This document shows, one piece after another, positions 46,588-59,311 of a DNA stretch of 64,000 nucleotides (position 1 is its first letter; every line of letters starts with the position of its first letter). The notes beneath the pieces are model-generated. The model searched no databases. It was given only the letters and a program-made list of their open reading frames with translations, and had not been told where the DNA came from. The stretch lies in NCBI GenBank assembly GCA_050084515.1, contig CM114274.1:29946001-30010000 (forward strand), in the 5' to 3' direction. Position numbers and translations under genes: made by a program. This stretch comes from Blasia pusilla (Eukaryota; Marchantiophyta; Marchantiopsida; Blasiales).

Positions 46588-48361
46588 TATTTAAATGAAA
46601 GAACCATCTGTGTTAAATTTCACTTGATAACCCCGTTCTACTATGTGTCCTATAAAGATCAAATTTCTTGCAATGGTAGGAATATAGAGAATATTTCCAA
46701 GACAACAAAAACCATTTGATATTATTGAAATTTTACTGGTATGTGTGATATAATATTGAGTATCATCTCATATGAGCAATATTGCAAGATCTTTCACATA
46801 CTTCATACTAGTTAATCATTTAGCATGTTAGGTAATATGATTTGATGCACTAGATATATCACTTTGTGTTGAGTCTTTCTTGACCATTACTCTTATATGA
46901 TGAGTCATGATGAAGAGATGCTCAATTTTTGAATATTTTTATTCTTAATACTATACTAGATATTATTGCTCCATATAAAAAATTTTGTTGTAAGGCTTCT
47001 ATTCTCATATTTTCCTTCTTCTTGAAGCAAAACTTTACATATGAACCGTTTATCCCCTAGTAATTGCAAGATCCAAGGACTCTCTACAATTGGTCTCAAT
47101 CCCTACGGTTTCCACCTTCGTCACCTTGTGATTTTGTCAGGTATTGGTTCGCACTTGACTCAAGTTATGTTGAGTGTCTCCTTCTCCATATGCTTGATAT
47201 CCACCACAAACAGGAAAGATTCTATCACAACCTCTATCTCTATTTGATCCACTATCTACAAATAACGTATTCTCTTCCATACTACACGAGCTATTATTGT
47301 TGATCAGACGTATCACGTCACTAATTAACAATGGATCTAACTTTTGAAAATTTGGATACTTCTCTCTCACAGAGATAGAGAGCTCAAAATATTAATTGAA
47401 CGCCTTGAAGAATGAATAATCAGATCATCATCTTCTATAATCATTCCAAAGTTATTTGACTAATAAAAAATATGTATAATACTCAAAACACAAGCATCGA
47501 TGCTTTACGATCATTTTCTCACTTTGCTCAAATTTTGTTTTAATTTAAGCTTTGTGGCCTTCATAAATTTCTAGAACATCTTTTCCAATGCATCTCTAAT
47601 TGATCTCCTTCGGAGTATCAACATCTTGAATATGAACGATCTTTGGAGAGCATATTGTTATTGAAATATAGTGGATTACTTACCCTATGCATTTTTTCTA
47701 GGCATGAAGATTCAAGTCTATTCAATCATCTTCTAGTTTGGTCTTATCATTTGTAACAAGCTCCCATAGTTCTTGACCCGAGAAATAGCTTTATGTAAAA
47801 CTTCAAGATATTGCAATTCTACTTATCTAGCTTCTCGCTTGTTATTGCTATTGAGGAATACTTCATGAAAAAATTTATTCAAAAAATATAATTTCAGGCT
47901 CCGCATTATTCTAATTGAAGCATAGACCACTCTTACAGAGAAATTGACGTAAAATTTTCCAAAATTTATCAATTGTATGGAAGAACTAGTGGAAATTGGC
48001 GTGTAGAGAGCTGATTGTACAACTTTGCTTCACTTATTGCACTTTCTATACTGAAATTGCTAATGGAGGAGCTCACGATGTTAGAATCGAACGATTTTGG
48101 ATGCGTTGGAAAGTTCTTGTCGAGCTCTATAAGATGGCCAAAACCTGCCTTCGGTGTTATTCTTACAAACGCGGATCCAAATTTGAATCGATCGAGAAAG
48201 CTCTAAAAAATTCCTCCAAAGTTTTATCACCATTAGAACTACATTTGGAATCTTCTCCCATTCAGCTCTAACTGAATTTTTCTTGCCCCAAATGGAATTT
48301 TTGCCTTCTCTTGCCTCTATTTTCTCCTTAAAAACATGGATTTCAATTGATGTTCTCCTAT
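46588..48361 (-). pseudogene. Probable gag/protease region of copia 2
   Basis: Strongly decayed; only short fragments are visible (47137-47370: LFVDSGSN, an aspartyl protease-like DSG; gag-like text at 47996-48271 on the minus strand). Attribution rests on its position between the primer-binding-like site and GAG-pre-integrase. Confidence 0.45.
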
Positions 48362-48373
48362 CGCTATGATACT
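48362..48373 (-). repeat. Primer-binding-site-like sequence
   Basis: TAGTATCATAGC on the minus strand matches 10 of 12 bases of TGGTATCAGAGC, the usual plant copia site complementary to initiator tRNA-Met. It lies upstream of the gag region, in agreement with a minus-strand element. Confidence 0.5.
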
Positions 48374-50450
48374 ATCTAATCTTTTTCTAAATTAAACAAA
48401 TCTAATTGATGGGATATGGTCACACATACACATATATGGCACCTTGGAGAATAAGATTTTGCAATGGGAGAATGAGTGGAGTCCGATCCCCTTCTCAATT
48501 ATATAAGGTATGTACAAGCAACCCTAATCCTAATCCTAACTATAGTCTCGAGTTATACTAATTATGATTAACTAACCGAACTAAAGATAAGCGTGCTTAA
48601 TTAACTAGCCAAGATTTCCTACTTCGTACGAGTAACAAGTGTAGCAGTTCGTGTATTTAGGTTTTAGGGTTTAGGGTAGTACGAGGTGTGGAGGTGGTGG
48701 AGGAAGAGGTAGGGATTACTATGGCCAAGGAGGTAGGAGTGCCTCCATACGTATTGTGAGGGCATGTGAGAGTTGAGGGCTTAAGGAGCATCATGTTAAG
48801 CACCTCAATCTACCAGTAGATATTAGAGGAAATTAAAAAAAATTCTTTGACTAATTGTGCGACGAGTGTGAGTAGCATATAATTATGGATGATGTGTTGG
48901 TGGACAAGCCATCCACATATTGGAGTGCATCTGAAACACTGTTATGGTATAGTTCAAGAAATGATGCAATCATAACTCTAGATTACATAGAAAGCATGAT
49001 CTCTAGATTTACTTCAAATCGTTATTATTGCATGACGATAATGACCTACAAGGTAGTGTAGGATGCTCCCAAGTTAGAGGAGGATCGAGAGGAACGGGTG
49101 TTGGATTCACTCGCATCCACCAATTGGGATCAAGCGTCATGGGTGTCAACCTTGCAGAAGATGTTGGCACCACTTGGAGACTTACAAAGAGAATAGTTGG
49201 TGGAGGCCTAATGTGTGCCTCAAGCACAAAAGGGGGCACACTTCTTCAATGAGGGAGGAGAGGAGGCATTTTGACATGCCTTTGTAAGTATATCTTATCT
49301 TGCACTTCCCTTAGAATATAGATATAGTTAGTTCATATTATAGAATACTTAACTAACTATGTGAATGTCTCATGTAGTTTAGGAGGTGTGGGGAGTTTCT
49401 AACTCTCAAAGTCTTCGATGATGTATGGCATTGTTGAAAGATCCAAGATGATGTCTTTGTATCTATGGTGAGTTCTTGAAATTTTGATATTCATGTAGTG
49501 TCTTTAGTGATTAAATTGTTTTTAGTAGAGATACTAACTCCTTGTTATGATGGTGGTGCAATATGACATGCATCATCTTGGTGAACCCAAGGTAGAGGAG
49601 AGATGGAGATGGGTATGTATGCTTGTGTCAATCATCTTAGATTTTTATTTTGGAAGGAATGGGGTTGATGGAGGAGAGGACCATTTAGAGAAATTGATTG
49701 TATAACAAGGAGGATGACATCCCCCTTATATAGCGTCTAGTTGCTCTAAGGCAAAGTAGGAGATCTTCATCAAATAGTGCACCCAGTTGACACCATTTAT
49801 CTATCCGTAGTAGGCATTGCCACATGGGATTTGGCAATAATAGCCCAATAAATGTGCTACTGGTAGTGGATAGACATGGGCAACGACAATACCCATTAGG
49901 AGTCGGGTACTGAACCTTCTACACATCTAGTGCGAGTCTGTGCGACCCTACACGTGTGGCATATGAGATGTACGCCAATAATTTAAAAAGGATTCGTAAT
50001 ACAAGTGTTTCTTTTGTACAAATTTTGATGTTTACACAAAGATTTTTCCATCTTACATTATTGGGCTTATGTGATTTTAATTTTAAATGTATGGAATAAT
50101 ATTTTAAAAATATTTTTGGGGAATATTTATAAAATTTGGAATAATATTTTGGAAAATCATATCTTACAACTGTTTTGCAACAAAAATTTGAGTGACATTT
50201 ACAAGTGAATTGAAGATCTACTAGTCTAATGTAAGGTTGTTGCGGCTCCATTGTAGGCCTTTGGTGAGTCGCAAGGACCATCTTGTGAATACAATAATAT
50301 CTTAAAAGAAACTTTCAATTCACCTTGGAGATGCAAAGTGCAAGTCATAGTCTTTTACTGCTTTCAGCAAGTTGTGCACTAGCAAATTTGGGGCTATAGT
50401 GCAGCTCTTAAGACTCGCAAAGTTGCTCAAAATATAGTATTGTTCAAATT
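48374..50450. other. AT-rich region, no gene
   Basis: 48.4-48.65 kb may contain the copia 2 5' LTR. At 48657-48682 TTAGGTTTTAGGGTTTAGGG resembles the plant telomere repeat (TTTAGGG). No protein domain is recognised, including the short ORFs at 49009-49252 and 49919-50281. Confidence 0.35.
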
Positions 50451-50454
50451 TCCC

Positions 50455-51330
50455 TCATTGATACTCTCCATAATTTTAAGATCATATGCACTTGATCTTC
50501 CAACCAATTTGCTTCTCTACCATTGTCTTTGATTATATGAATCTAAAGAATGCCTCCAATTTCTTCTTGAAGAAGTAAATCCACATCCTCTTGGAGTAGT
50601 CATCCACAAAGGTGAAAAAATATAACGATCAAGACTATGAAGCAACATATGATGAACCCCATACATCTATATGTTAATATAATCTAGAGCTCCCTCATTC
50701 TGATGTACACCGATATTGAATCTCACTCTTCGTTATTTACCAAACACGTAATGCTCATAGAAATCCGACTTACAAAAATACACTCCTTTGTGCTCCTCGT
50801 GTTTTGAGAGCTCCATCTATCCATGTTCACTCATATAACCCAGTCACAAGTGCCATAATAGCATCATGTCTATTACATCTCCATCTATTGTAGATGCTAC
50901 AACAACTCCACCTACAATGGTCTACCTCTAAGGCTTTGAGCTTGTACAGGGTTCGAACCTACTTGCCTTTCATAAAGATTAAGGCTCATTTCAAAATTCT
51001 TAGAACTCCACTCTCCGCAACCTATTTCCAACCATTATCATCCAGCACACCAAGAGAAATTAGGTACTTTTGTGGAGCAGGGACATGTTTGACATCAATC
51101 AATTTTTGAACAATCCCACCAACATCTAGATACGAATTGAACCTCTTCCTTCAATCTTGCATGGCATATCATTCCCCATCAAGACATTTCACCAACCTAG
51201 TTACAATATATATAGAAGCACTCTTTGTGAGGACTCATGTGTTAAGAACAACCAAAATCCATGGTAGATGCATCACGAAAGATATCTCTTCCATAATGTA
51301 ACATGGGGCACATGTTGAATTTCTCACATG
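50455..51330 (-). pseudogene. Ty1/copia fragment 3: protease, GAG-pre-integrase, integrase start
   Basis: Read on the minus strand from 51.3 kb: STMDFGCS followed by HMSPHKE, the active-site region of copia protease (WxLDSGCSxHMxP; here Asp-Phe-Gly instead of Asp-Ser-Gly), then VPNFSWCAG-like text (a LISLGxLD position), RTLYKLKALEV, then DDYSKRMWIYFFKKKLEAFF at about 50550-50600, the start of the integrase core. Stops and frame changes run throughout; the rest of pol is missing. Confidence 0.8.
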
Positions 51331-51890
51331 AACAAATATCGGAGAGTGAGTGCTCATTCCACGAGTTACATGGTTTGCGTTTTATTTTGGAGGATTTTTT
51401 TAATTTACCAAGATATAGATTCCCAATTTGATTGTGCTTGCTATGATCATTTACAAGAGTCAAGGTAAAATTCCAAAAAAGATTGGTCATAAATGTTAGA
51501 TTTATACTATGGTTAGTTCTGAAAAAAACCCCTGTTTATTGTCCTTAAATCAATTTGTAGTACTTTCCAACGGGTGTCTACTTTTTCTGTCCTAAATTTG
51601 ATTTGCTTTGGTTATTAACATTCTTTATGTTATCATCTCAAGATTCTCAACAGATTTTTCACATAGATGAATCATGACTTCGAAAAGAGATCTGATCGTG
51701 CAAGACTAGTCAGTTTCAAATTTAATAATCTAACGTAGAAATAACACAGTTTGAATATCCTAAAATTTTGAAGTAAGTTTTATCTGCATAAAAATTAGTA
51801 GAAAGGTCCACCCTAACTATCCGTACCTCTAAAAATTAAATGTGCAATCCGACTTCCATGTAAGGGTCTTTTCCTTAATACCAGCTCCGC
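51331..51890. other. Gag-side flank of copia fragment 3
   Basis: AT-rich with a short minus-strand frame from 51490. No clear domain. Confidence 0.35.
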
Positions 51891-54800
51891 AAATGTTCAT
51901 CTCATCTCCCGTGGAAAAGAGTCGTAAAACATATCGATGAAATTCGACAATGGGGCCAGACCGTACGATGGAATCTACGCTCCACGATGTTCAAATGATT
52001 GACGTGCCCGATTCTTGGGCCTGTTTTGACAACGACTTGATAGTTATGATGAGAACGGCAGCATCTCGAAAGGAATGCATGAGAATCAATCAAATCTCGA
52101 TCTCTCTCATTAAGAAGCTTAGAAGCGATAATTCCGTCCTAGCAAGCAGCCGAACCCATGATTACTCGGCTCTCAAACAATGGCCGTTTTAAACACGAAG
52201 AGATCTGAACTTCCAAAAGTGGCGACCCTTCAATCGCGGCAAGGGTCCATCCAGCAGCCTACGGCGGTCGAGTCCGTTCGAAAACAGCCTTATTCAATAA
52301 TAAATAATGTTTTGGAACGGAGCCAAAGCCTGTCACTCGTCAAGACTCCAGTCGCATCGGTGGGATGGATGGAGATAGAGAGACGAAGAGCACACTCGAA
52401 CAAAATCGTAAACAGCGTGCGCAGACGGAGGGAATCCAATCAGGTCACTTGGATGTCACTCGCGCAGATATGCTGCAATTCTGCGAATCTGCATTGCAGC
52501 TGCTGCTGCTGCTGCTTGGCGCGGTCGGTCGGTCAAAAGTGTGAAGGAATAGGGGTTGTACAGAGTACTACAGACGGAGTGGTGGCGCTGCCGAGGAGTG
52601 AGTGATCGGTCCATACCTCCATGACTCATTATGCCCCACGCTCCATCCCTTCCTGCTCCACGTGGTGCAGAGCAGACTCTGTCATACACATCCTGTCTGA
52701 TACATTCCGTGGCTGGATACGCTTTGCGCTCTCTCTCTTTCTCTCTCTCTACATCTAACGGTTTCGCTCGGCAACTTCTCTCAAGAGTCTGGACTCTGGG
52801 GCGAAGCCAGCGGAGAGCGAGCGGCACATTAGAATGAGAGAGAGAAAAGAGAGAGGGAAATAAATGATCCCACATACGTTCGGTCCTTGTAAACCAAGAA
52901 CACCTTTAAGAGGGAGCGAGTATCGGTGGCCAAGAATCCCGAAATTCCAAATTGCACCTTGGACGAGGACTCTGATGGGAGAAGTTTATGACCTGCCGTA
53001 ATAAGCTACCTTGAGTATGCGGTAACACGATTTAAAGCAACACGGTTTCTGTTCGTCATCGATATACACGTCTACGCCAAATGCTGGGGTATTTTAAACT
53101 TATCAGCGCGGAGAGATAGATTTTCTCTGCTGTTGGTGATTAATCGGCCCCGAAGAGACAGAAGGGGGCCTACCTTCTGTCTCTTCGGGGCCGATTTCGG
53201 CCCGCGGGTTTTTGGCTCTCTATGGCCCCCCCATCCTTTGTATCCCGATGGATTTTCCATCCCAGTTTCTATTAAAGTGTATATTTCACTTTGGTGCGCT
53301 GCACTCCTCGTTCCTGTCGGCTCTGCTGCCTAATCCCAACACTAAACCACACGAGCAAAAGCATTGATGACTTTGCGACACATCAGTGACATCACTTCAT
53401 AACGCGTGCCTCCCATTCCTTCGACTGTCAATGGGAGTCCATCCCCGGTCTTCTCTCCTCCTCCTCCTCCTCATTGACACCTTACCGACCGACCGATACC
53501 ATCCCATGATGCCATGGCACGATTGTAGGACCTCCGAGAAGATGCGAGAGCTTGTGAAGCGCTGTTTTCTTTTCTCCCATTGCATGATGGATGGCATGCT
53601 GCTCCACTTCCGGAGCCATACTTCCGAGGTGCCGGCATTTCCTACTGGATGCGCTGATTCGCTGCACACAGCATGAACGAGATTTCGAAATCTGCCCTCC
53701 CGTATGGATCCAGGATGCCCACTCCATTTCCATCAACTAGGGCTCCCTGCTGATCGCGCTCAGCACCTCCGTTCCCCTCGTAGATTCTAATCCGTACTTA
53801 TTATCGATATGCTCTTCTCTCCTATTATTTAAAAAGTCTCCATACTCTTCCGGTCAGGAATCTCGTCGAGTCAATCAAAATGTCTGTGTTGCGGCTCCAT
53901 TCTTCCTCTACGAATCGGCACAACGCTACAAGTTGACCGTCTGCTGCTGCGCACATACATGATCCGCATCATTCCAATCGTATACACAGTGTGCGCCGGC
54001 TGATTACTCATGAGAGGGTGGGAACAAACGACACTTTTCTTGTGTCTCGCTTAGATTTGTGTCAACCTATTATGCCACGGTCAGAGTACGTCATTCCTGG
54101 ACCAGTCCCTCAAATCGCGAGTCTCAATGCCCCGAATTGCTTTTCCCAATCCCGATGCTGTCTCAGCACTCGTCCGCAAAGTCCAGACTCCGCATTACGA
54201 AGAATTCCACGGTGCTTATGTAATCATTATTCCACCATCGCGCTCTCATCTCGTTCCCTCCCTGGCACGCTGTCCCCGAATAAACAAGTTTTTCCCGCTG
54301 TGACTTTACAGATTCATATCATGACGGAAAATCACTCCTTTGCACGTGCTTCGGCGAAGCCGGAGCAGCCAAGCGCTCACTCGAATGGTGAGGGTTTGGT
54401 GATCGTGCTAGCACAGAGCTTCGATCACTTACATACATTCTTCGCTCGTTGTGTCAGTTCACAGCTATTTCCATTCCACGAGGTTCCGTATGGGTTGGTG
54501 GTACTTGGCCCCCGCGTACTGCATCGAGATTCTCGTAACATTATTATTCTTAAGTTGGAGTTTCCCCCAACGTTTTCAATCATTATAGTGCGCCCTCAAG
54601 GATAGTACACACTCGTAGTGTTGAAGAGAATAATGTAAATTCTGGTGAGGACTCGTCGGTACAGGAAGCATTTCCAGTGTTTCCAGGTATTTAATTTATT
54701 TATTTTATGGTTTTTTCTACCCACTAACCAACGAGACTTATTCTTGCTTGTAGTTTGTTCGGGACGTCATTCCCTATTTAACTTCCCGACCCGGTTACAA

Positions 54801-55400
54801 ATAAATAAACTACAAAGTTCGGTAGCATGTACCTTGCTCGCACGTATCAACGTTGTGGGGGTTTCAACAACATATGGCATGTGATTATTAATTAAATTAG
54901 AAGTGCGGCATCGTCTTGGTTTCTACTCTCCGCAAAGATCTGGCCATAATGGCACAATCTTAACCTATGTGCAGTCAAAGGCGTTGTTTCAAACTTCTCG
55001 CTTCGCCCGAGAGGGGGAATTGTTTCATCCAGTTAAAATGTTTTCTGATATCCGATCATCCTTCCTTTAGCGCGTGGGGCACTATCTTTAATTAACAAAG
55101 TGTTTGTTTTTGTTTTGCCGAGGCTACCTCATGTGCATGCCATATGAGCAGCCATAACTCCCAAACCATGCACGAAGTTATGCTATGAAAAAACAATTCT
55201 ATTAAGTTATTGCCGGTATTTGGAAATCTTATTCCCGCAGGTGTAATAATATATCGTCCGTATAGTAATCTAATTACATTTTTTTTTATCGCTGACTCAA
55301 CCATCTCCGCGCACGTTTAAACGAGAATAAAATTACTGGGAGATCTTTTAACTGAAATTATTAAAGTGCTTTTAATCTTCTCTTTGGCATGGTGTAGTTT
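51891..55400. other. GC-richer patch, no recognisable gene
   Basis: Composition resembles the 22.8-39.9 kb island. The longest frames are 53991-54605 plus (204 codons) and 52180-52605 plus (141 codons); neither shows a domain. Short (CTG) and (CCT) runs occur near 52497-52515 and 53454-53473. Apart from the hairpin at 53142-53196 no feature is secure. Confidence 0.4.
53142..53196. repeat. Perfect 24-bp inverted repeat, 7-nt loop
   Basis: AATCGGCCCCGAAGAGACAG followed by AAGG (53142-53165) is exactly complementary to 53173-53196. The loop is GGGCCTA. Confidence 0.9.
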
Positions 55401-57160
55401 TATAGTGATTAGTGCGCAAGTGAAAAAACATTAGATTAGCATTTAGTTAAATATTCTTGTACAAGTGTCTTCAATACCATAAGGTTAAAAAGCGTGTAGA
55501 TATTTAAATCTCATTTTCTTTTAATAATATAAATTTTGCAAATCATTCTTTCTTTTATTTATAATAAGTTTATCATCCTTATTTTCTCATGTTTTTGTAT
55601 TATTTTAAAAATGATTTTGTATATTTATTTTAATTGGAATATGCAATGCTTTCTGGTCTCATTTTGACACTGTATGTTCTAAAAATAACTTTTTACATGA
55701 TGACCTATTTTATCATAGAAAAAAAAACTTTCCAAATCGTATAAAAATTAGTATTTGGGCATTGCACGCAGATAGGCACTTACTAGTATGATACTATGAA
55801 TTAAAGTGAAAAATCTCTTGGTTCAACATGGTTGTTGAACTTCATTTTGGAAACCTCTTCGTCAAAAGTACAAATGAAAGTGGTTATAGATAGAATCCAA
55901 TACATGGATGCCATACACAAATACAAAGGAATTAAGATTCAGAGGCGAGGAGAGATATGGAGTAAAATTTCGCTTCAAGGAGATGGGAAACGAGAGAAGG
56001 ATAGAATCAACCTCGAGATATCTTCTTCCAACCCTCGTTGTTACAAAAAGAAGATAAGGATGCATGGTTGCACAAAAACGCAAATTAAATAGAGTGAAGA
56101 TGACCCCCCTATATGAGGTCATGATGACTGAACCTAGATGTGTTTTGGATGAATAAGGTGGTTTTCAACAACTTGAGCCAATTCAAGATAAACTCAATAG
56201 CATAACTCTTGAAACATGCATTTGACTTTTGAAATGATCGTTTGGATTGAGGGCCCATGAAGCGGCCTAAGAGGGATTCTTTGGAAATCGTTGGGTCCAA
56301 TATCTCATGACCTATATATAAGGGATAGAGTCTCCAAGGGAGTTTGGAATCTAAACCCCACCTTCATAACCAAGGGGTTGAACCAAGAGCATGGGATGGA
56401 CTGAGAGGTTGACATTGGAATTTTGATATCAAGACAAGTTTGGATAGTCCTAGTTTGGACCCTTAACTTGGGGCTTAGATATTGAGCTTCAATGAATTAG
56501 ATACTTGTTCAAGGTTTATTGGGCAGTTGGGACCTCCTAGTACGCTAGCATCGTTTCAAGACCCTAGACTATCAGGAAATTTTGTCCCAAATCGTGAATG
56601 GCTTTCCTTTTTTGGTAAGTGAGGGACTAGGTCGTTTAGGACTATTCGCAAGCCTCATTAATAGTAGGATTCAAGGAAAGAATATGAAGTGAGCAGGAAT
56701 TTAAGGTAAAGAAGGTGTGTGGATTTTTGTCAAAGTGTTGAATCAAGCGCCAAAAACCAAGAAAGGACAATTACTTGACTTGGAGCTTGAGAAAGAAAGT
56801 GCAATCCCCAACTTGCCAAAAATTTAAGGAAAAATAAATGTCCTATATCTAAATCCTTCAATAATGCCATCAACTAAAAACTGAAATGACCCAATGCTTA
56901 ATATTCAAAGGATGGATCTTTTGAAAATCATGTAAAAAAAATTCCAATAAACAGGCTAATTTCCAAGAAGGAGATCAATCAAGTATATATCCACCTCCAA
57001 TGAGAAATTTGGAATGGGAAAATTACTAGGTTTAAACCTTGTAAGAAATTTTTTCCCACTCCATTCACAAGTTGAGGATCTTTTATGTAAATTCAAGGAT
57101 TTCTTCACTTCAAGATGTACTTTGAAATATAGGGGCCAAAGAAGGAGAAAAAGATCACTA
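55401..57160. other. AT-rich region, no gene
   Basis: Very AT-rich to 55.8 kb. A family A end fragment is at 56062-56079 (ATGCATGGTTGCACAAAA). Nothing else recognised. Confidence 0.4.
56062..56079 (+). repeat. Family A terminal fragment
   Basis: 18 bases identical to the left terminus of copy 1 (18714-18731) with no further similarity; probably a remnant or chance. Confidence 0.35.
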
Positions 57161-57889
57161 TGCCAATCACGTTAATGAAGGATCATGGGCTCCAATGGTA
57201 GATGGTCCATGACTCCATGGTGGGGAATATTTATGTATCGTGCACTCTTTGATTTGAAAGGAATTAAATGTGTTGATTGGGGATGGACTCATTTTGGAGT
57301 ACCAAGAGTTCCACAATGGTAAGGAGTTTGTGCATTTTATACAAGTGGGATCCCTAAGCATTTGTGCATGTGAGTTTAGGCCCAAGTTGAACTTGTTGCC
57401 TAAGATACACCAACCTTCTAGGAAAATCATCTTCTTTAGTGGGCTCAAGTCAAGTGTCAAGAAGGCCCTTTTTTGGATGAACGAGCTACTAAAGGTCTTT
57501 GCCAAACTCTTGAAACTAGAATAACAGATTTGGAGCAATGAGGTCCAAATCCAAAGATCCTTTTACGTGAAAGGTTCAAAGGTTTAGGAAAGAAAAATGG
57601 AACATTCAAGAGAGCATAGAATGGAGATAATTAAGATCATGGAGAGTCCCTTAATCTTGAGGCAAAGAGACTCAACATAAATCCAAATTGGGCTCCACAC
57701 CTAAAGCCTATGGGAGCTAAAGCGATTTATTGCAATTGTTGGTACATATAACTAAGGGATGTATACGAGGATGTATAAAGCTTAAGATTAGAAATTGGAG
57801 CATGAGCGCATTTTCTATTCATAACTTCTTAATAAGTGACCGTAGAGGCATCCCTTCATAAATGGAGTCCAAGTTAGGTGTACTGAAGA
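57161..57889 (+). other. Upstream part of the second gypsy remnant (unassigned)
   Basis: The 84-codon plus-strand frame 57270-57524 (LILEYQEFHNGKEFVHFIQV) may be gag- or upstream-derived. I recognise no domain; the link rests on the protease fragment immediately downstream. Confidence 0.25.
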
Positions 57890-58640
57890 GCCAAGATCTC
57901 TAATCGTGATGTTACGTTTCTTATTGATATGGGTGCTTTTCATTCCTCCTTGAACCCGTGCTTAGTGAAAATTTTGGGTTTTTCAACCACCAAGATTGAC
58001 AAACCCATTTATGTGGGCTTTCTTGATGGCAAATCCTACTGAACAAGGGATTTAGGCTTGGGGTTAACAACTAATTATGGGCATGGTTGCACAAAAATGA
58101 ACAAGTCCTTCATTAAGACAGACATAGATGGACAAGTCTAGACATGTCCACAGACATGGATTATAAGAGGTGGGACCCACACTTATAACTTATGATGGAA
58201 GCTAGGGCAAGGGCGAGTGGGGCAATAAGGAGGAAGGGAGTGGAGGTGGAGGGAGGAAGAAATGAGAAAGTATGGAATAAGAAGGCAAGTGGAGGAAATG
58301 AGAAAGAAGGGAAAGATGGGGTTGATATGGACATGTCAGTAGACACGGACTTTGTCCACATGCAACCTTGATTGTGGGGCCTGTGAGTTGAAGATCAATC
58401 TTATTATTTCCAACATGAACAAGATAGAAGGCATATTGGGGAATACCTTCTAGGGTGTTTATGAGGTGGAGCTACAATTATGATCATTGAGGCTCAATGT
58501 CTTAGTAATAGGCAAGTGGTTAGGGGGTGAGATTGGTTTAAGAGGCTCCTACAAAAGAGGAGTTCATATTGAATGTGATTACAAGGGGAAGTAAAGACGA
58601 GTTTAAAGATGGGTTTCTTTGCTTGATGCATCAAGTACAA
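57890..58640 (+). pseudogene. Ty3/gypsy aspartyl-protease remnant, split by a family A insertion
   Basis: At about 57905-58080 the frame reads RDVTFLIDMGAFHSSL, followed by LVKILGFSTTKIDKPIYVGF: the retropepsin strand and active site, with Met in place of Thr/Ser in D[TS]GA. The frame is broken by the family A element at 58085-58367. After it, CELKINLIISNMNKIEGILG (with NTF at the end) matches the second half of gypsy protease before RT. The two halves show that the insertion came after the gypsy copy integrated. Confidence 0.7.
58085..58367 (+). mobile_element. Inverted-repeat element, family A, copy 2
   Basis: Begins GGTTGCACAAAAATGAACAA and ends with GGACTTTGTCCACATGCAACC, so the two ends are inverted copies of GGTTGCA. 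Aligned throughout with copies 1 and 3. 283 bp, no coding. It interrupts the gypsy protease remnant. A target-site duplication is not clear. Confidence 0.8.
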
Positions 58641-58871
58641 GGTTGCATGTGAATAAAGTATGTGTCCACACACATGTTCGTGGACTTTGTCGTGCGCATA
58701 CACATCGCTACACAACATACATCGTTGGTCATATCCACACCACATAACATTGATATTCCCCACACACGGGTAGATCCACACATGTACAGAAATCAACTCA
58801 TACATATACATCCAGATCATATGAAAAAAAGAGTAGTAAAAATGACACACCCGGCCTAAAACTCCACTCCT
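58641..58871. other. Sequence between family A copy 2 flank and family B copy 3
   Basis: No gene. CA-rich text (CACACATGTTCGTGG, ACACATCGCTACACAACATA) of the type that follows a microsatellite. Confidence 0.35.
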
Positions 58872-59110
58872 CAATCTATATCGGCATATTGAGCCTTGTC
58901 CACCCTATGCTCTCAAGAAATCCGGACGCTAGCACCTTGGTCTTATCTCACAAACAATAAGAGAGGTGCTCTAGCGGCCCAACATGAGAAAGATGGCTTG
59001 GGAAAGCCATCTTCCTCCTGTATATTGGGAAGAGCCAAAAGGATCTTTCCCTAAAAATAGCTATCCTCTTGATAACTTGCGCGTATAGGTTTCTAGATGC
59101 GGATGACCTG
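58872..59110 (-). repeat. Dispersed repeat, family B, copy 3 (inverted)
   Basis: Reverse complement shares GATCCTTTTGGCTCTTCCCA, GATGGCTTTCCCAAG, CATCTTTCTCATGTTGGGCC, GGTGCTAGCGTCCGG and GCATAGGGTGGA with copies 1 and 2, in the same order. It contains a 10-bp hairpin at 58990-59013 formed by AAGATGGCTT and its complement. Confidence 0.7.
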
Positions 59111-59311
59111 ATCAACAAGTCACCCGATTGTGAAAGATCTCAACAAGAAAGTTGTCATAAATGATATTCTTGGCACAACGGACCTATCATGAACCTAATC
59201 CGACACCTCGGGACAAAATTACACTCAAGACAGTCTATTGGCTCCTATGTCATATCCACGATAGATCTCGCCCTATCGGCTACTCAGATGTGATAACATT
59301 CCTCTATCCTA

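Noticed and set aside
52456-52875. 139-codon minus-strand frame with poly-Ala
   Set aside because: The alanine run comes from a (CTG) repeat; no domain.
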